Source: Ascidia mentula (Eukaryota; Chordata; Ascidiacea; Phlebobranchia; Ascidiidae). Taken from it: a DNA stretch of 64,000 nucleotides. Shown in pieces: positions 49,521-59,575 of the stretch; position 1 is the stretch's first letter; each line of letters opens with the position of its first letter. Where the stretch lies: the NCBI GenBank assembly GCA_947561715.1, contig OX387203.1:17112001-17176000 (forward strand). Direction: 5' to 3'. The notes under the pieces are model-generated. The model searched no databases, was not told where the DNA came from, and saw nothing but the letters and a program-made list of their open reading frames with translations. Position numbers and translations under genes: made by a program.

Positions 49521-50159
49521 CATGCAACCTAAACAAGTACAGGCGAAACAATAATGGACATTGTTTCCAAATTGTCAGCTAATTCCTTTTTTTTGAACTT
49601 TAATAACCTTTCGGCACATCATCACAACATGTTTTTTTCAATTTGCACAACTGACAGCCTCCACCGAAACGCAATGAAGTAGACAATCCTGGTAGGTCTG
49701 TGACGCAACAATATGCTAATGCCAAATAATAATAAACTGTACAGACTACAGTGTGAGCCTAGAAGTGCTAGAACCGAAGCAGTGACAAGTATGACAACAA
49801 ATTTGAAATTGTTCCGAATTGAGGAATATTTTTTATACCCGTCTTAAATGTAGCTGTGTAGCTAAGAGCATATGGAACAACAGACCGCTGCTTTTTTTGC
49901 ACTCATGGCTCGTATACGAAAGAAACCTGAAATCTACTCCCTTTTTTATGGCGGGACATTTCAGTTCTTCGATCAAACCTTAACCTTGTATCACAATGTA
50001 CCTATAACGCTTTTTCGTATTAATAAATTTGTTTGAAATTGTACAGTCATGTAGTGGAGAGTTCAAGTAGTTTGTAAGCTTTTAATTTAGCATTAAGAAC
50101 TATGCCGGTATTGGTATAAAGCCACTACACCACGTCAAGGTTCCGGCAATCGTAGTGGT
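49521..50159. repeat. inner left arm, single-copy part
   Basis: Bases 49500-49870 match the reverse complement of about 60430-60760 and, in part, of 61945-62225. A diverged copy of the 206-bp unit start (ATTTGAAATTGTTCCGAATT) lies at about 49800. From 49960 to the end of the large gene the sequence has no clear partner. Confidence 0.8.
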
Positions 50160-50165
50160 TTTATT
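50160..50165 (-). terminator. poly(A) signal of the 2464-aa gene
   Basis: AATAAA on the minus strand, about 100 bp beyond the stop codon at 50267. Confidence 0.6.
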
Positions 50166-50266
50166 TTACAGATAAAACAACATTTAGACACAAACAGTCC
50201 AAATGAAGAAAAGAACTGATGTAAACAATGAAGTCATCTCTCTGAAAAATAACACAATGTTGTTCA

Positions 50267-53200
50267 TTATTGCATGTAAGACGTTGCCTTGAAACCAACG
50301 TCATTCGAAGCCTTAGCATAAGTTACATTAAAGACCTTTACAACGTAATATGTGATAGCTTCAAAGTGTAACACTTCCTTTAAAAACAAATTAGCATCCA
50401 ATTCCTTTTTATTTAACATATCGGCAACCATGCTCTCTTGGACAACTGCATCCTGTTTCAACACAATTCCGCTATACGATTCCCTAAAGACTTGACATCC
50501 AATAAGCCGTTGTCGTACGCGACTTTGACCGAAAAAATGATGTACCAATCGCAATAGGTTTTCAATCACATTTTGTGACAACTTTTCCGAAACGAAATTT
50601 CTGTTAAAGTTTTGTAAGCGATTTTTGTTTTGGCGGTAGTACAAGCAAATGCGGAAACAGTCGGTTCTATATTTCCCAATGTGAAACGATTTGGACAGGG
50701 ACGCTGTAAGTTGCCTTAAAACAAACTTATACACCTCTTGCGTAGGCAATGCCAATAAGTTAAAATCTGAAACAAACTCATCACTGCCGTCAACCTTGTG
50801 TTTAAAAGATATGTTTTTATAAATGACGCGATCACTTGACTTTGCTGCCGATTCATTAAAACGGCGTCGCTTTCTGCGAATAACAGTAACTGGTTGAGGC
50901 AGAATGGGTCGGTTTTCAGGTTTTAATTTTTTATAAAAAAAAATACAACTTCCGGTCAATATTTTCTCCTCCGCGCTTTTCAAAGTTACATGTCTTACAA
51001 TATTATCATTAAACTCAGTTACTCCATATTCCGAAAACTTGTAAGCTACGTAGTGACCGAAATTAACCCCAGTTCCAACATGTACGACAACAGACACAAG
51101 CCTAAATGAAACTCCTTGCGAAAAAGACAACGTATTATCAGGAATTACTCGTTTTGTGCTTTTTATCCCGTCTAAATTTCTGTAAAATCCAATGCAAAGT
51201 ATGTCCGCCGTTTTACTAAGCTCAGTTAATACAGATTTTTGTGTTTCTGAATTGCAATGCGCACAACGGCCCCGAGCAACGCTGCGAAATTGAGCATCAC
51301 AATAAGCACTGAGATTGCTTTTGTCGGGGATATCATCGAACAGAGGCAAACTCAATACAGGTTGTTGATTTTCAAATTTCTCCTCGTTGCCACAAGACTT
51401 GCAAATGGTGGATGTTTTGTAATTAAACGAAAAATGTAAATCACAAGTTTTTAAAATTGATGTAAAGTCGATAAGCATTAAAAACTCGTTGGGATCCTGT
51501 TGCTGGCCTAACGTCCAACCAAGGTGCGCACAAACGTCTTTAACTAACTGCAAATACAAAGACTTATCTACTTGATTACCCGCGAGGCAACAAACAAATC
51601 TAGCAATTCTTACTTTTAAGTCACTTTCAGTACCACCGACAACAGGAACCACATCAAACAAACATCTAACTGCTTGCAACACAGAGTTAAACCAACAATT
51701 ATTAAATACATTTGGAAGACCTGACAAGACAAAGTTGTTTTTCTCTATCCACGACTTAATAACATCATTACAACGAAGCGAGTCCTGCACTAATGCATAC
51801 ACAATCCAAACTCGGTACTCTGAGGCGCTAAATTGCTTTACTGGTAAACGCATCATGTTTCTAGTTATTGTTTCCACCGCGTAACAAACACACAGACCAC
51901 AGCTTGTTCGGTCTTCCTGGGGTACTATAGAGTCAAGTTTTACTAAGACATTACAACCAGTAAAAGAGCGCAAAATCGGGACGAAGCATTTACGGATTAA
52001 ACTCAATAAATCTGTCTGTGAACCTACAGCGGAGTCATACAGTACAAGTTGGTTTCTAGAGCTATCAAACCACAAAACCACAAAATGCCCATTAAACAAA
52101 ATTGGAACAAAGACGTGTTCACATAATTTATCATTAAAAAATAAACCATCCAATGCCCTGCGACAATTCTTGAACGTTTTTCCACCAAGCACTTCTCTTG
52201 CTAAAATACTTGTGAGAAACCCAAACCTACCAGGATCAACTAAATTGCAGTTTTTGACAGTCCTTGAAACAAAACAATCGACAACGTTATCCGTTAACCA
52301 TCCAACTGTATCATCTGTGTGAGTCTTAGCAACATTCTGTGTCAATGAGCGATATGTTTTACCACGTGGTCTGTCACAAAGCGAACACAAGTCCAACCAC
52401 GACACGGACTGACGGCAAGGTGTGTCAAGAGCGGTATCAAAAATGGTAGTGGGACTAATCGGAATGTGATGCCAAATAAAATCGGAAAGTTCTTTACATA
52501 GGCTAAAATCCATAGTTTTTTCTGGACAACAAGAATAAAACATCAATTGCGGCGTCTTGTCATTGTTGTTTCTCGACTTATGTGAAAAATGTGATTCATT
52601 TTCGTAGTTAAGGCGCTTAAAACACTTTTCGGATGAATAAAAGCCGGTGTTGTTTCGTTTTCTTTTCTTAAATTTTGATTCAACAACTGGTGTAGGTTTA
52701 TCCGTTTCTAAAATATTTACTTTCGAAGGTTTGTTCTGTTTTAAACTTATCAAGGAATCAGCAAACTGCTTTTGCAAAATCGAAATGGCTTCGTAATATT
52801 TGATTACAAAATCATCAATTCGTGCTATTCTTTTTCCATCCAAAATGTTTGACTTTAAGTCTCCGAAATGTTGTTCAATAATTCCTTGTGTTTTGTTGTT
52901 ACGTAATATAGTTTGATGCCGACAACTTTTCAATTTTGAACAACCCTTCATATAATTTTTAAAAAATTCAGTTTGTTCCATGGTCGTTTTGCCCTTATGC
53001 GCGTGCCTCGACAGATCACCAAGCATTAATTTTGAAGTGCTACAAATTCTACTTAAGATGACCTCTATTACACGGGAGCACAAAGTAGGGTTGTAATATT
53101 TGTTTCTGCCGTCCTTCATATCAAATGCTTGGTCATCTGTTGATTTAACAAAATTATCCAGTCTACACTTATATCTTAAATAAAATGGCGATTGGCGTTC

Positions 53201-56200
53201 TTGCATTTTGTCCGACTCTTTACTAGTGAAAACATAATCTGTGGGGCCAGTTACACCTACACCATCATCGTCAGTGTCGCGTTTGAATTTTCCTGATCTC
53301 GACTTTAAACGAATAAAATGAAGTTCAACTAATGCCGATGTTGCTTTGGAATTGGTCAAAACTATAAAACTTTCTACTGCATCGTCAAGTTCTGCAATTG
53401 TTGTGCAACTAAAAAAAATATTTACCCAAAACAAATAGGTTCTCATCAGTTTAGAACTATCGGAATACTTATTGCACAAAGTTTTTGCGGCCTTCATTGC
53501 ATGGCTGTAGCAATTGTGAATCACAGTTTTTTGCAAGTCACCACAAGCAGGAACGCCTGTTGCAATTTTAAAGCAACGATTATAAAATTCTAAACGAGAT
53601 TCGCGGCAAAATGCTTTTAAAACTGCGTTCCACATTGCCATCGAACCATCAATTATTACTAGTTTGGGCTTCCGCGCCACACAACAAACTTTCAAACAAT
53701 GAAACATAAACGTTTCCAAAAAGTGGCTGATTGAAATAGCATCATGGTTTGTTGTAACGCAAGTGGCAACTGGAAGCGGTGTGCAACCTTGGCTTGGGTT
53801 TCTAATTAATAAAGTATAAACTTGAAAATCGTTGTAATTTTCCATCCGGCGCAACACGCTCCCAGTGGCATCAAAATAGACAACGTCCACAGCGCAAACC
53901 TGATTAAACGCTTTGATTTGCGTATTTGTGTACAACGAAACCAGGGGCGGGTGTAACCGAATGCAACGGATAAATGTTTGACTTTCCTTTTCCATTTTTT
54001 CAAGTAATATTATTAAATTAATAAACCACAATTTACTGAATCGGTTTCCAGTTTCACTTTCACTTTTTATGTTGTTCAAAACGGATTGTGATGGCAAGAA
54101 GGTATGAGCTCCCAGCCAACGTTCCTCCGCAGTGAGTTTGTCAAATAGTTTGCGATATTTTTGAACAGCGGTTTGATGTTTCATCGATTTGCGAATCTTG
54201 TGTCTTAAATTACCACTAACACGTCGACTTTTGCTACACCCCAAACGATGGTTTCGCTTTCCACAAATTTTTACTCGGCACTCAACTTTATCAACAAAAG
54301 ACCAGAAAGTAACAACAAACTTCACTCCACAATTACAACCCTCACATCTTTTGTGACCACAGTAAAAGTTGACCCAACCTTCTCTATAACAGTTATCGTT
54401 CATCGTGATGTTTTTGACGCCATCAAAATTGATCAAATAATTATTGGAGACATTAGGCACACAACCGGAGTAAATTTTACGAATTTCCCTGATCACAATT
54501 TGAACATATAAATCACTGGTAAAATGATTAGCAGACCTATTTTTAACCATTGCTTTCCATTGTTGCAAAGACAGAACAAACAAACCGGTAATACTCACGG
54601 CGTCGTTATGTGCAAAATGTTCCTGGGTCTTAACGTCTATTCCAATTTCATTAACCATGGAATCATGTATTTCGCATATGGCGTCAGGTTCAACACAAAC
54701 TTTGGCAAATGGGGAGTTACCGAATGCAATAATCGAAATTTCGTCGAACGAACTATTTAAATCTTTCCGAACACCCTGATTTGCCACAGGCGAACTACAA
54801 ACCGGCTCCTTATCAACACAAAAACTGCCAGAAGGTGAAACTGTATTATCGTTTTTACAAACATTACCAATAGGCGACTTGCCATATACAAGAGTCGAAA
54901 TGTCGTCGAACGAATCATTTAAATCTGCCCCAACCTCATTTGCCGCAGGCGAACTACAAACCGGCTCCTTATCAGCACAAAAACTGCCAGAAGGTGAAAC
55001 TGTATTATCGTTTTTACAAACATTACCAATAGGCGACTTGCCATATACAAGAGTCGAAATGTCGTCGAACGAATCATTTAAATCTGCCCCAACAACCTCA
55101 TTTGCCACAGGCGAACTACAAACCGGCTCCTTATCAACACAAAAACTGCCAGAAGGTGAAACTGTATTATCGTTTTTACAAACATTACCAATAGGCGACT
55201 TGCCATATACAAGAGTCGAAATGTCGTCGAACGAATCATTTAAATCTGCCCCAACAACCTCATTTACCACAGGCGAACTACAAACCGGCTCCTTGTCAAC
55301 ACAAAAACTGCCAGAAGGTGAAACTGTATTATCGTTTTTACAAACATTACCAATAGGCGACTTGCCATATACAAGAGTCGAAATGTCGTCGAACGAATCA
55401 TTTAAATCTGCCCCAACAACCTCATTTACCACAGGCGAACTACAAACCGGCTCCTTGTCAACACAAAAACTGCCAGAAGGTGAAACTGTATTATCGTTTT
55501 TACAAACATTACCAATAGGCGACTTGCCATATACAAGAGTCGAAATGTCGTCGAACGAATCATTTAAATCTGCCCCAACAACCTCATTTACCACAGGCGA
55601 ACTACAAACCGGCTCCTTGTCAACACAAAAACTGCCAGAAGGTGAAACTGTATTATCGTTTTTACAAACATTACCAATAGGCGACTTGCCATATACAAGA
55701 GTCGAAATGTCGTCGAACGAATCATTTAAATTATTCCCAGCATTCTCATAATCACAGTTGTCACAAAACAAGTTCGGCGATCGAGCATCTTTTGAACTGA
55801 ATTCGAGTTTATGTTCATAGAAAGGTTGTGACGTAGGCTTAGAGCTTGGGCAAATCAAATGGGAACATTTCCATTGGTTTACTGTTAGCAATGCAGCAGC
55901 AGATGAAGTACTAAAGGCACAACTCGGATGAAACCAATTCTTACAAGTCTCACATTCAACCATTAGTCGACCGTCGTACGGCGTTTTACAAATACAGAAC
56001 AATTCAATAGGATGTGTTGTAATCCGCGTATACGAGGTGTGTTGTGGTAATTTTATTCCTCGGAGTTTATTATACGATGTCTTTACGGACTGTCGAAATA
56101 CATGGTCAGTCACCCACAATTTATTAACTTTTAAAACATTTTTTTTGTTGATCAATAGTTTGCAAAATTTGAGCAACAATTTGACGGACTGGATTGGCAA

Positions 56201-57661
56201 CTGTGAAGTGTTTGGATATCTGTCCAAATTTCTGGCAAGCGTTGGTATTGCGCGGTAAAACATGTTATCTTTTAACGGCGACAATTGAAAAGAGGATGAT
56301 TGGGTTTTAAGACAAACATCACGTATATCCTTGTGATGGGCATTGCAAAAGTTTAAGAGCTGTTTCAAACGTTTGTTCATACACATACCCTTCCATAATA
56401 AATTATTTCGAAGGAATACCAATCCAGATTTTCGACTCATTTTTCGAACACCACGAGACAACAAAAACCGAGACACCATGTCAACTTTTTGGGAAACACT
56501 AACCAAGTTCGAGCCGCCTGTGCGCACTAAACGGACTGCAGGATTTACTGGACATAAAGCAGCATGCGGAGTAATACCAATATAAAATTTTTGACTACAT
56601 GGAAATTTCCCGGGACAAAAAATTGGTGACTCTACAACCACTGAACCAATGTCTGTCAAACCAGCACTAGATCGAAAGTTTTTTGTTACCTTGCTTGATT
56701 CGCTCGGAGCACGAGTCACCTTGGCGGACACACCCTTTGCATCACCCGAGGATCTGTTAGGGGCACTTACCACCTTGTTGGAGGCACCCTTTGCATCACC
56801 CGAGGATACGTTAGGGGCACTTACAACCTTGGTGGAGGCACCCTTTGCATCACCCGAGGATCCGCTAGGGGCACTTACCACCTTGGTGGAGGCACCCTTT
56901 GCATCACCCGAGGATCCGCTAGGGGCACTTACCACCTTGTTGGAGGCATCCTTTGCATCACCCGAGGATTTAGGGGCACTTACCACCTTGTTGGAGGCAC
57001 CCTTTGCATCACCCGAGGATTTAGTGGCACTTACCACCTTGTTGGAGGCACCCTTTGCATCACCCGAGGATACGCTAGGGGCACTTACCACCTTGGTGGA
57101 GGCACCCTTTGCATCACCCGAGGATTTAGGGGCACTTACCACCTTGTTGGAGGCACCCTTTGCATCACCCGAGGATACGCTAGGGGCACTTACCACCTTG
57201 GTGGAGGCACCCTTTGCATCACCCGAGGATACGCTAGGGGCACTTACCACCTTGGTGGAGGCACCCTTTGCATCACCCGAGGATTTAGGGGCACTTACCA
57301 CCTTGGTGGAGGCACCCTTTGCATCACCCGAGGATCCGCTAGGGGCACTTACCACCTTGGTGGAGGCACCCTTTGCATCACCCGAGGATCCGCTAGGGGC
57401 ACTTACCACCTTGGTGGAGGCACCCTTTGCATCACCCGAGGATCCGCTAGGGGCACTTACCACCTTGGTGGAGGCACCCTTTGCATCACCCGAGGATCCA
57501 CTCGAAGCACGAGGCAATTCGGTGACCGCACACTTTGCTCTTCTGGCAAAACTACAAAATCTTTTCTGATTCACGAACCGGGTTGAACAGACACTTGCTG
57601 TGTTCGGAGTCACTGATGATTTGCCTGGGTATACCTTCCTTGACTCCGTATAGTCGAACAC
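50267..57661 (-). CDS. 2464-aa transposase with PHD, Ulp1-like and USP protease domains
   Basis: Single exon. From the N terminus: about fifteen 17-18-residue repeats (SSGDAKGASTKVVSAP) at 55-335; a PHD finger at about 550-605 (CIC...CETCKNWFHPSC...CSHLIC); six 54-residue repeats (LNDSFDDISTLVYGKSP) and a partial seventh at about 637-980; a Cys/His cluster at 1085-1125 (CGHKRCEGCNC...CGKRNH), possibly WRKY/FLYWCH-like; a MULE-type DDE core with D1264 (YFDATGS), D1338 (IIDGS), C1384/H1387 (CYSH) and E1596 (NNKTQGIIEQHF); a Ulp1/C48-like protease with H1859 (NGHFVVLW), D1876 and Q1915/C1921 (PQEDRTSCGLC); and a ubiquitin-specific protease with C1989 (NNCWFNSVLQ), QQQDPNEFL, two CxxC pairs and H2203 (GHYVAY). 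Residues 2250-2464 are unassigned. All catalytic residues are present. The transposase presumably acts on the arms; protease roles are inference. Confidence 0.88.
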   Translation of the reverse strand: MFDYTESRKVYPGKSSVTPNTASVCSTRFVNQKRFCSFARRAKCAVTELPRASSGSSGDAKGASTKVVSAPSGSSGDAKGASTKVVSAPSGSSGDAKGASTKVVSAPSGSSGDAKGASTKVVSAPKSSGDAKGASTKVVSAPSVSSGDAKGASTKVVSAPSVSSGDAKGASNKVVSAPKSSGDAKGASTKVVSAPSVSSGDAKGASNKVVSATKSSGDAKGASNKVVSAPKSSGDAKDASNKVVSAPSGSSGDAKGASTKVVSAPSGSSGDAKGASTKVVSAPNVSSGDAKGASNKVVSAPNRSSGDAKGVSAKVTRAPSESSKVTKNFRSSAGLTDIGSVVVESPIFCPGKFPCSQKFYIGITPHAALCPVNPAVRLVRTGGSNLVSVSQKVDMVSRFLLSRGVRKMSRKSGLVFLRNNLLWKGMCMNKRLKQLLNFCNAHHKDIRDVCLKTQSSSFQLSPLKDNMFYRAIPTLARNLDRYPNTSQLPIQSVKLLLKFCKLLINKKNVLKVNKLWVTDHVFRQSVKTSYNKLRGIKLPQHTSYTRITTHPIELFCICKTPYDGRLMVECETCKNWFHPSCAFSTSSAAALLTVNQWKCSHLICPSSKPTSQPFYEHKLEFSSKDARSPNLFCDNCDYENAGNNLNDSFDDISTLVYGKSPIGNVCKNDNTVSPSGSFCVDKEPVCSSPVVNEVVGADLNDSFDDISTLVYGKSPIGNVCKNDNTVSPSGSFCVDKEPVCSSPVVNEVVGADLNDSFDDISTLVYGKSPIGNVCKNDNTVSPSGSFCVDKEPVCSSPVVNEVVGADLNDSFDDISTLVYGKSPIGNVCKNDNTVSPSGSFCVDKEPVCSSPVANEVVGADLNDSFDDISTLVYGKSPIGNVCKNDNTVSPSGSFCADKEPVCSSPAANEVGADLNDSFDDISTLVYGKSPIGNVCKNDNTVSPSGSFCVDKEPVCSSPVANQGVRKDLNSSFDEISIIAFGNSPFAKVCVEPDAICEIHDSMVNEIGIDVKTQEHFAHNDAVSITGLFVLSLQQWKAMVKNRSANHFTSDLYVQIVIREIRKIYSGCVPNVSNNYLINFDGVKNITMNDNCYREGWVNFYCGHKRCEGCNCGVKFVVTFWSFVDKVECRVKICGKRNHRLGCSKSRRVSGNLRHKIRKSMKHQTAVQKYRKLFDKLTAEERWLGAHTFLPSQSVLNNIKSESETGNRFSKLWFINLIILLEKMEKESQTFIRCIRLHPPLVSLYTNTQIKAFNQVCAVDVVYFDATGSVLRRMENYNDFQVYTLLIRNPSQGCTPLPVATCVTTNHDAISISHFLETFMFHCLKVCCVARKPKLVIIDGSMAMWNAVLKAFCRESRLEFYNRCFKIATGVPACGDLQKTVIHNCYSHAMKAAKTLCNKYSDSSKLMRTYLFWVNIFFSCTTIAELDDAVESFIVLTNSKATSALVELHFIRLKSRSGKFKRDTDDDGVGVTGPTDYVFTSKESDKMQERQSPFYLRYKCRLDNFVKSTDDQAFDMKDGRNKYYNPTLCSRVIEVILSRICSTSKLMLGDLSRHAHKGKTTMEQTEFFKNYMKGCSKLKSCRHQTILRNNKTQGIIEQHFGDLKSNILDGKRIARIDDFVIKYYEAISILQKQFADSLISLKQNKPSKVNILETDKPTPVVESKFKKRKRNNTGFYSSEKCFKRLNYENESHFSHKSRNNNDKTPQLMFYSCCPEKTMDFSLCKELSDFIWHHIPISPTTIFDTALDTPCRQSVSWLDLCSLCDRPRGKTYRSLTQNVAKTHTDDTVGWLTDNVVDCFVSRTVKNCNLVDPGRFGFLTSILAREVLGGKTFKNCRRALDGLFFNDKLCEHVFVPILFNGHFVVLWFDSSRNQLVLYDSAVGSQTDLLSLIRKCFVPILRSFTGCNVLVKLDSIVPQEDRTSCGLCVCYAVETITRNMMRLPVKQFSASEYRVWIVYALVQDSLRCNDVIKSWIEKNNFVLSGLPNVFNNCWFNSVLQAVRCLFDVVPVVGGTESDLKVRIARFVCCLAGNQVDKSLYLQLVKDVCAHLGWTLGQQQDPNEFLMLIDFTSILKTCDLHFSFNYKTSTICKSCGNEEKFENQQPVLSLPLFDDIPDKSNLSAYCDAQFRSVARGRCAHCNSETQKSVLTELSKTADILCIGFYRNLDGIKSTKRVIPDNTLSFSQGVSFRLVSVVVHVGTGVNFGHYVAYKFSEYGVTEFNDNIVRHVTLKSAEEKILTGSCIFFYKKLKPENRPILPQPVTVIRRKRRRFNESAAKSSDRVIYKNISFKHKVDGSDEFVSDFNLLALPTQEVYKFVLRQLTASLSKSFHIGKYRTDCFRICLYYRQNKNRLQNFNRNFVSEKLSQNVIENLLRLVHHFFGQSRVRQRLIGCQVFRESYSGIVLKQDAVVQESMVADMLNKKELDANLFLKEVLHFEAITYYVVKVFNVTYAKASNDVGFKATSYMQ
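54740..55745 (-). repeat. coding minisatellite, 162-bp unit, six copies plus a partial
   Basis: In-frame tandem repeats encoding LNDSFDDISTLVYGKSPIGN, VCKNDNTVSPSGSFC and KEPVCSSPV. Copies are nearly identical, with single-codon differences (VVNEVV, VANEVV, AANEV). A diverged seventh copy encodes LNSSFDEISIIAFGNSPF at the downstream edge. The identity indicates recent expansion inside an open frame. Confidence 0.95.
56690..57510 (-). repeat. coding minisatellite, 54/51-bp unit, about fifteen copies
   Basis: In-frame repeats encoding SGSSGDAKGASTKVVSAP with 17-residue variants beginning KSS. The unit changes by whole codons only, so the frame is kept. The segment is rich in Ser, Ala and Lys and likely disordered. 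The antisense frame is also open through the array, an artefact of the repeat. Confidence 0.95.
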
Positions 57662-57908
57662 GCAGCCGAAGCAAGAGAGTGGTTTGTAATTTCTTCCTTT
57701 GCGTTCTTTGCTGGGTTCGGGATTATTTGTTGGACTTCTATGCTCTTAAATATTGGCATAAAAGAATTTGGTTTATATATAAATAGAATTGGACATTCAC
57801 TAAGCAACAAAAGGTATATACATATTGAAGATCGACATTTTTTACTTGTTAGTATGTAGGGAAGGGATTTTTATTGGCTCACATTTTGACATTAAAAAAA
57901 AATTAGTC

Positions 57909-57914
57909 TTTATT
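57909..57914 (-). terminator. poly(A) signal of the SGNH gene
   Basis: AATAAA on the minus strand, 17 bp after the SGNH hydrolase stop codon and about 250 bp before the start of the large gene, suggesting separate transcripts. Confidence 0.6.
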
Positions 57915-57930
57915 CGACAAAAATCCCTAA

Positions 57931-58672
57931 TTACAGGAGATACAAGGTAGTTGACAACTCAAGTATTATTTGGCTATGTATGACAGAGAACCAACGGCTA
58001 CCTGCATCACCCGACAAGGCCAGTAGAGTATGGATGTGTGCCTCCAGACTTTCCATGTAATGGAACAGACCAACGTCCGACAAATGAAGGTGGTCTGCCC
58101 AGTTCACGCGGTCGTTGGAGATGTTGTAGTCGAGGAAGCTGAATCCATAATCAATAGCGACATTTTGCAGCAACATGTTCCATTTAGGAACACAAGATTT
58201 ATGAAAACCCGTTTGCTGCAGAATCCCAGCCAAAACGATCTGCAGTTTAAAAAATAACTGTGAAAAGAATTTTGCTGGCTTGGCATGTTTTTACCTTGGC
58301 CTGCGGGTACTTTTGCTGACAAGTCTCAACAAGCAATCGACACTCTGCTTCCAGGCTGCTGTGATTGTGGTCACGTCCAGTAGCGAGGTCGTTCGTCCCC
58401 AATGCCAGAATGACGATATCTACCTGATCGAACCTTCTGCCAAACTCCAGTTCTTTACAGCCGTGGCTCATCTTTCCTCCTGGAATAGAAATGGCATTTA
58501 AACTGAAATACTTACTTTTGGACGATACCACCTGGGGGCAGACAATGTTCCTCCCGTTGCTGTCGGTCACCAACAACACTGAAGGAAGTGGTGACCCCTC
58601 AGCACGGAGGTAACATGTCTGCTTTCCTGAAATTCCGATGTTGTATTGAACTGCCCGAGTTCTTCTTCCCAT
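57931..58672 (-). CDS. transposon-borne SGNH/GDSL-type hydrolase
   Basis: Exons 58295-58672 and 57931-58239 join in phase 0 (AAG|gtaaaa...ctgcag|ATC) into 228 residues. The SGNH blocks are visible: VLLVTDSNGRN (catalytic Ser, about residue 38), LALGTNDLATG (Gly and Asn of the oxyanion hole), and WADHLHLSDVG (catalytic Asp and His). Such domains hydrolyse esters; the substrate is unknown. The gene lies on the same strand as the large transposase gene and 269 bp upstream of it, inside the foldback arms, so it appears to be cargo of the element. SGNH-type esterase domains occur in other animal transposons, usually retroelements. Confidence 0.85.
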
Positions 58673-59285
58673 TGTTGGTTGATGATACTTGCTTGTTTTC
58701 AGAGACTATTCAGTAAGGAATCAAAATATCGACGATGGAGTACGATGTCAATTGATGAAAGCGTTTTTCGTGTAATAGTTTGTCTGTAGGCAAAAAATGT
58801 ACTTTACAATTGCTATTCATAGAATTCATAAAGGTGATTTAGGATAAAAATTCGAAAAACACTTTAAATTGCACTTGCGTCAAAGTATGACGACTAAAAA
58901 CGTCGAAAAATGGTTTGTGCTAACTTAAACAAATAATTCTGCTACACATCATATACATAAAAACATTAACTGATACTCTTGGTATTTGCGCATTGTGCCC
59001 AAGTAAATAACAGCAACAATAAAAATGTAGATGTTGCACTTTATTAAAATTAACTAAAATAGATTCTATCACATGATATTCATGGTGCCGACTTCGCATC
59101 ATCCTAACGGTAAAATATGGCTCAAAATGATTTGGTTTGGAAGAAAGTTCTTCAGTAAAATGAGTGTAACACAGCGGGGAAAATTTCCTTTTCGGGGAAA
59201 ATTTTATGTTTGGATAAAAGAAGAAATTGTTGTGGAATAAGCAACAACACAAAAATTAAGTGTCAGCCAAGAAAAACGTTAGGAA
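58673..59285. other. internal non-coding part of the foldback element
   Basis: Upstream flank of the SGNH gene. Open frames such as 58920-59252 have random composition. No inverted partner in the left half was seen. Confidence 0.5.
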
Positions 59286-59575
59286 TTAACGGCAACTAGC
59301 TCGTCGACCAGCTTGACTTTGGTGTGCGTTTTTACTGCATAGTAAGTTGGTAAAATCACAACATATCAAAGAAGAGACACTAAACCCTATCTAGAAAAGT
59401 TTAGTCCTAAGATATTAGTATTTACGAATTCTTATCTTTATAAGTTGTGTGAATTTACAAAACACATAGCAGATAAACTCTAGTGTACGTGTACTGTTAT
59501 TTTTCTTGCAAACAAGAATTAATCGCTCACGCGAAGCACAAGTATATATTTGCCAGGCGCGCTAGTTGCCGTTAA
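59286..59575. mobile_element. 290-bp MITE with TTAA ends
   Basis: TTAA is followed by CGGCAACTAGC, and the far end is GCTAGTTGCCG followed by TTAA: perfect 11-bp inverted repeats inside a TTAA duplication. This is the target and terminal arrangement of piggyBac- and Kolobok-type non-autonomous elements. It has no coding capacity and is nested inside the foldback element. Confidence 0.75.

Noticed and set aside
54879..55751. Plus-strand 290-codon open frame
   Set aside because: It is the antisense of the 162-bp coding minisatellite; the minus strand has the full-length frame with domains on both sides.
56649..57569. Plus-strand 306-codon open frame
   Set aside because: Antisense of the 54-bp coding minisatellite, open only because the repeat has no stop in that frame.
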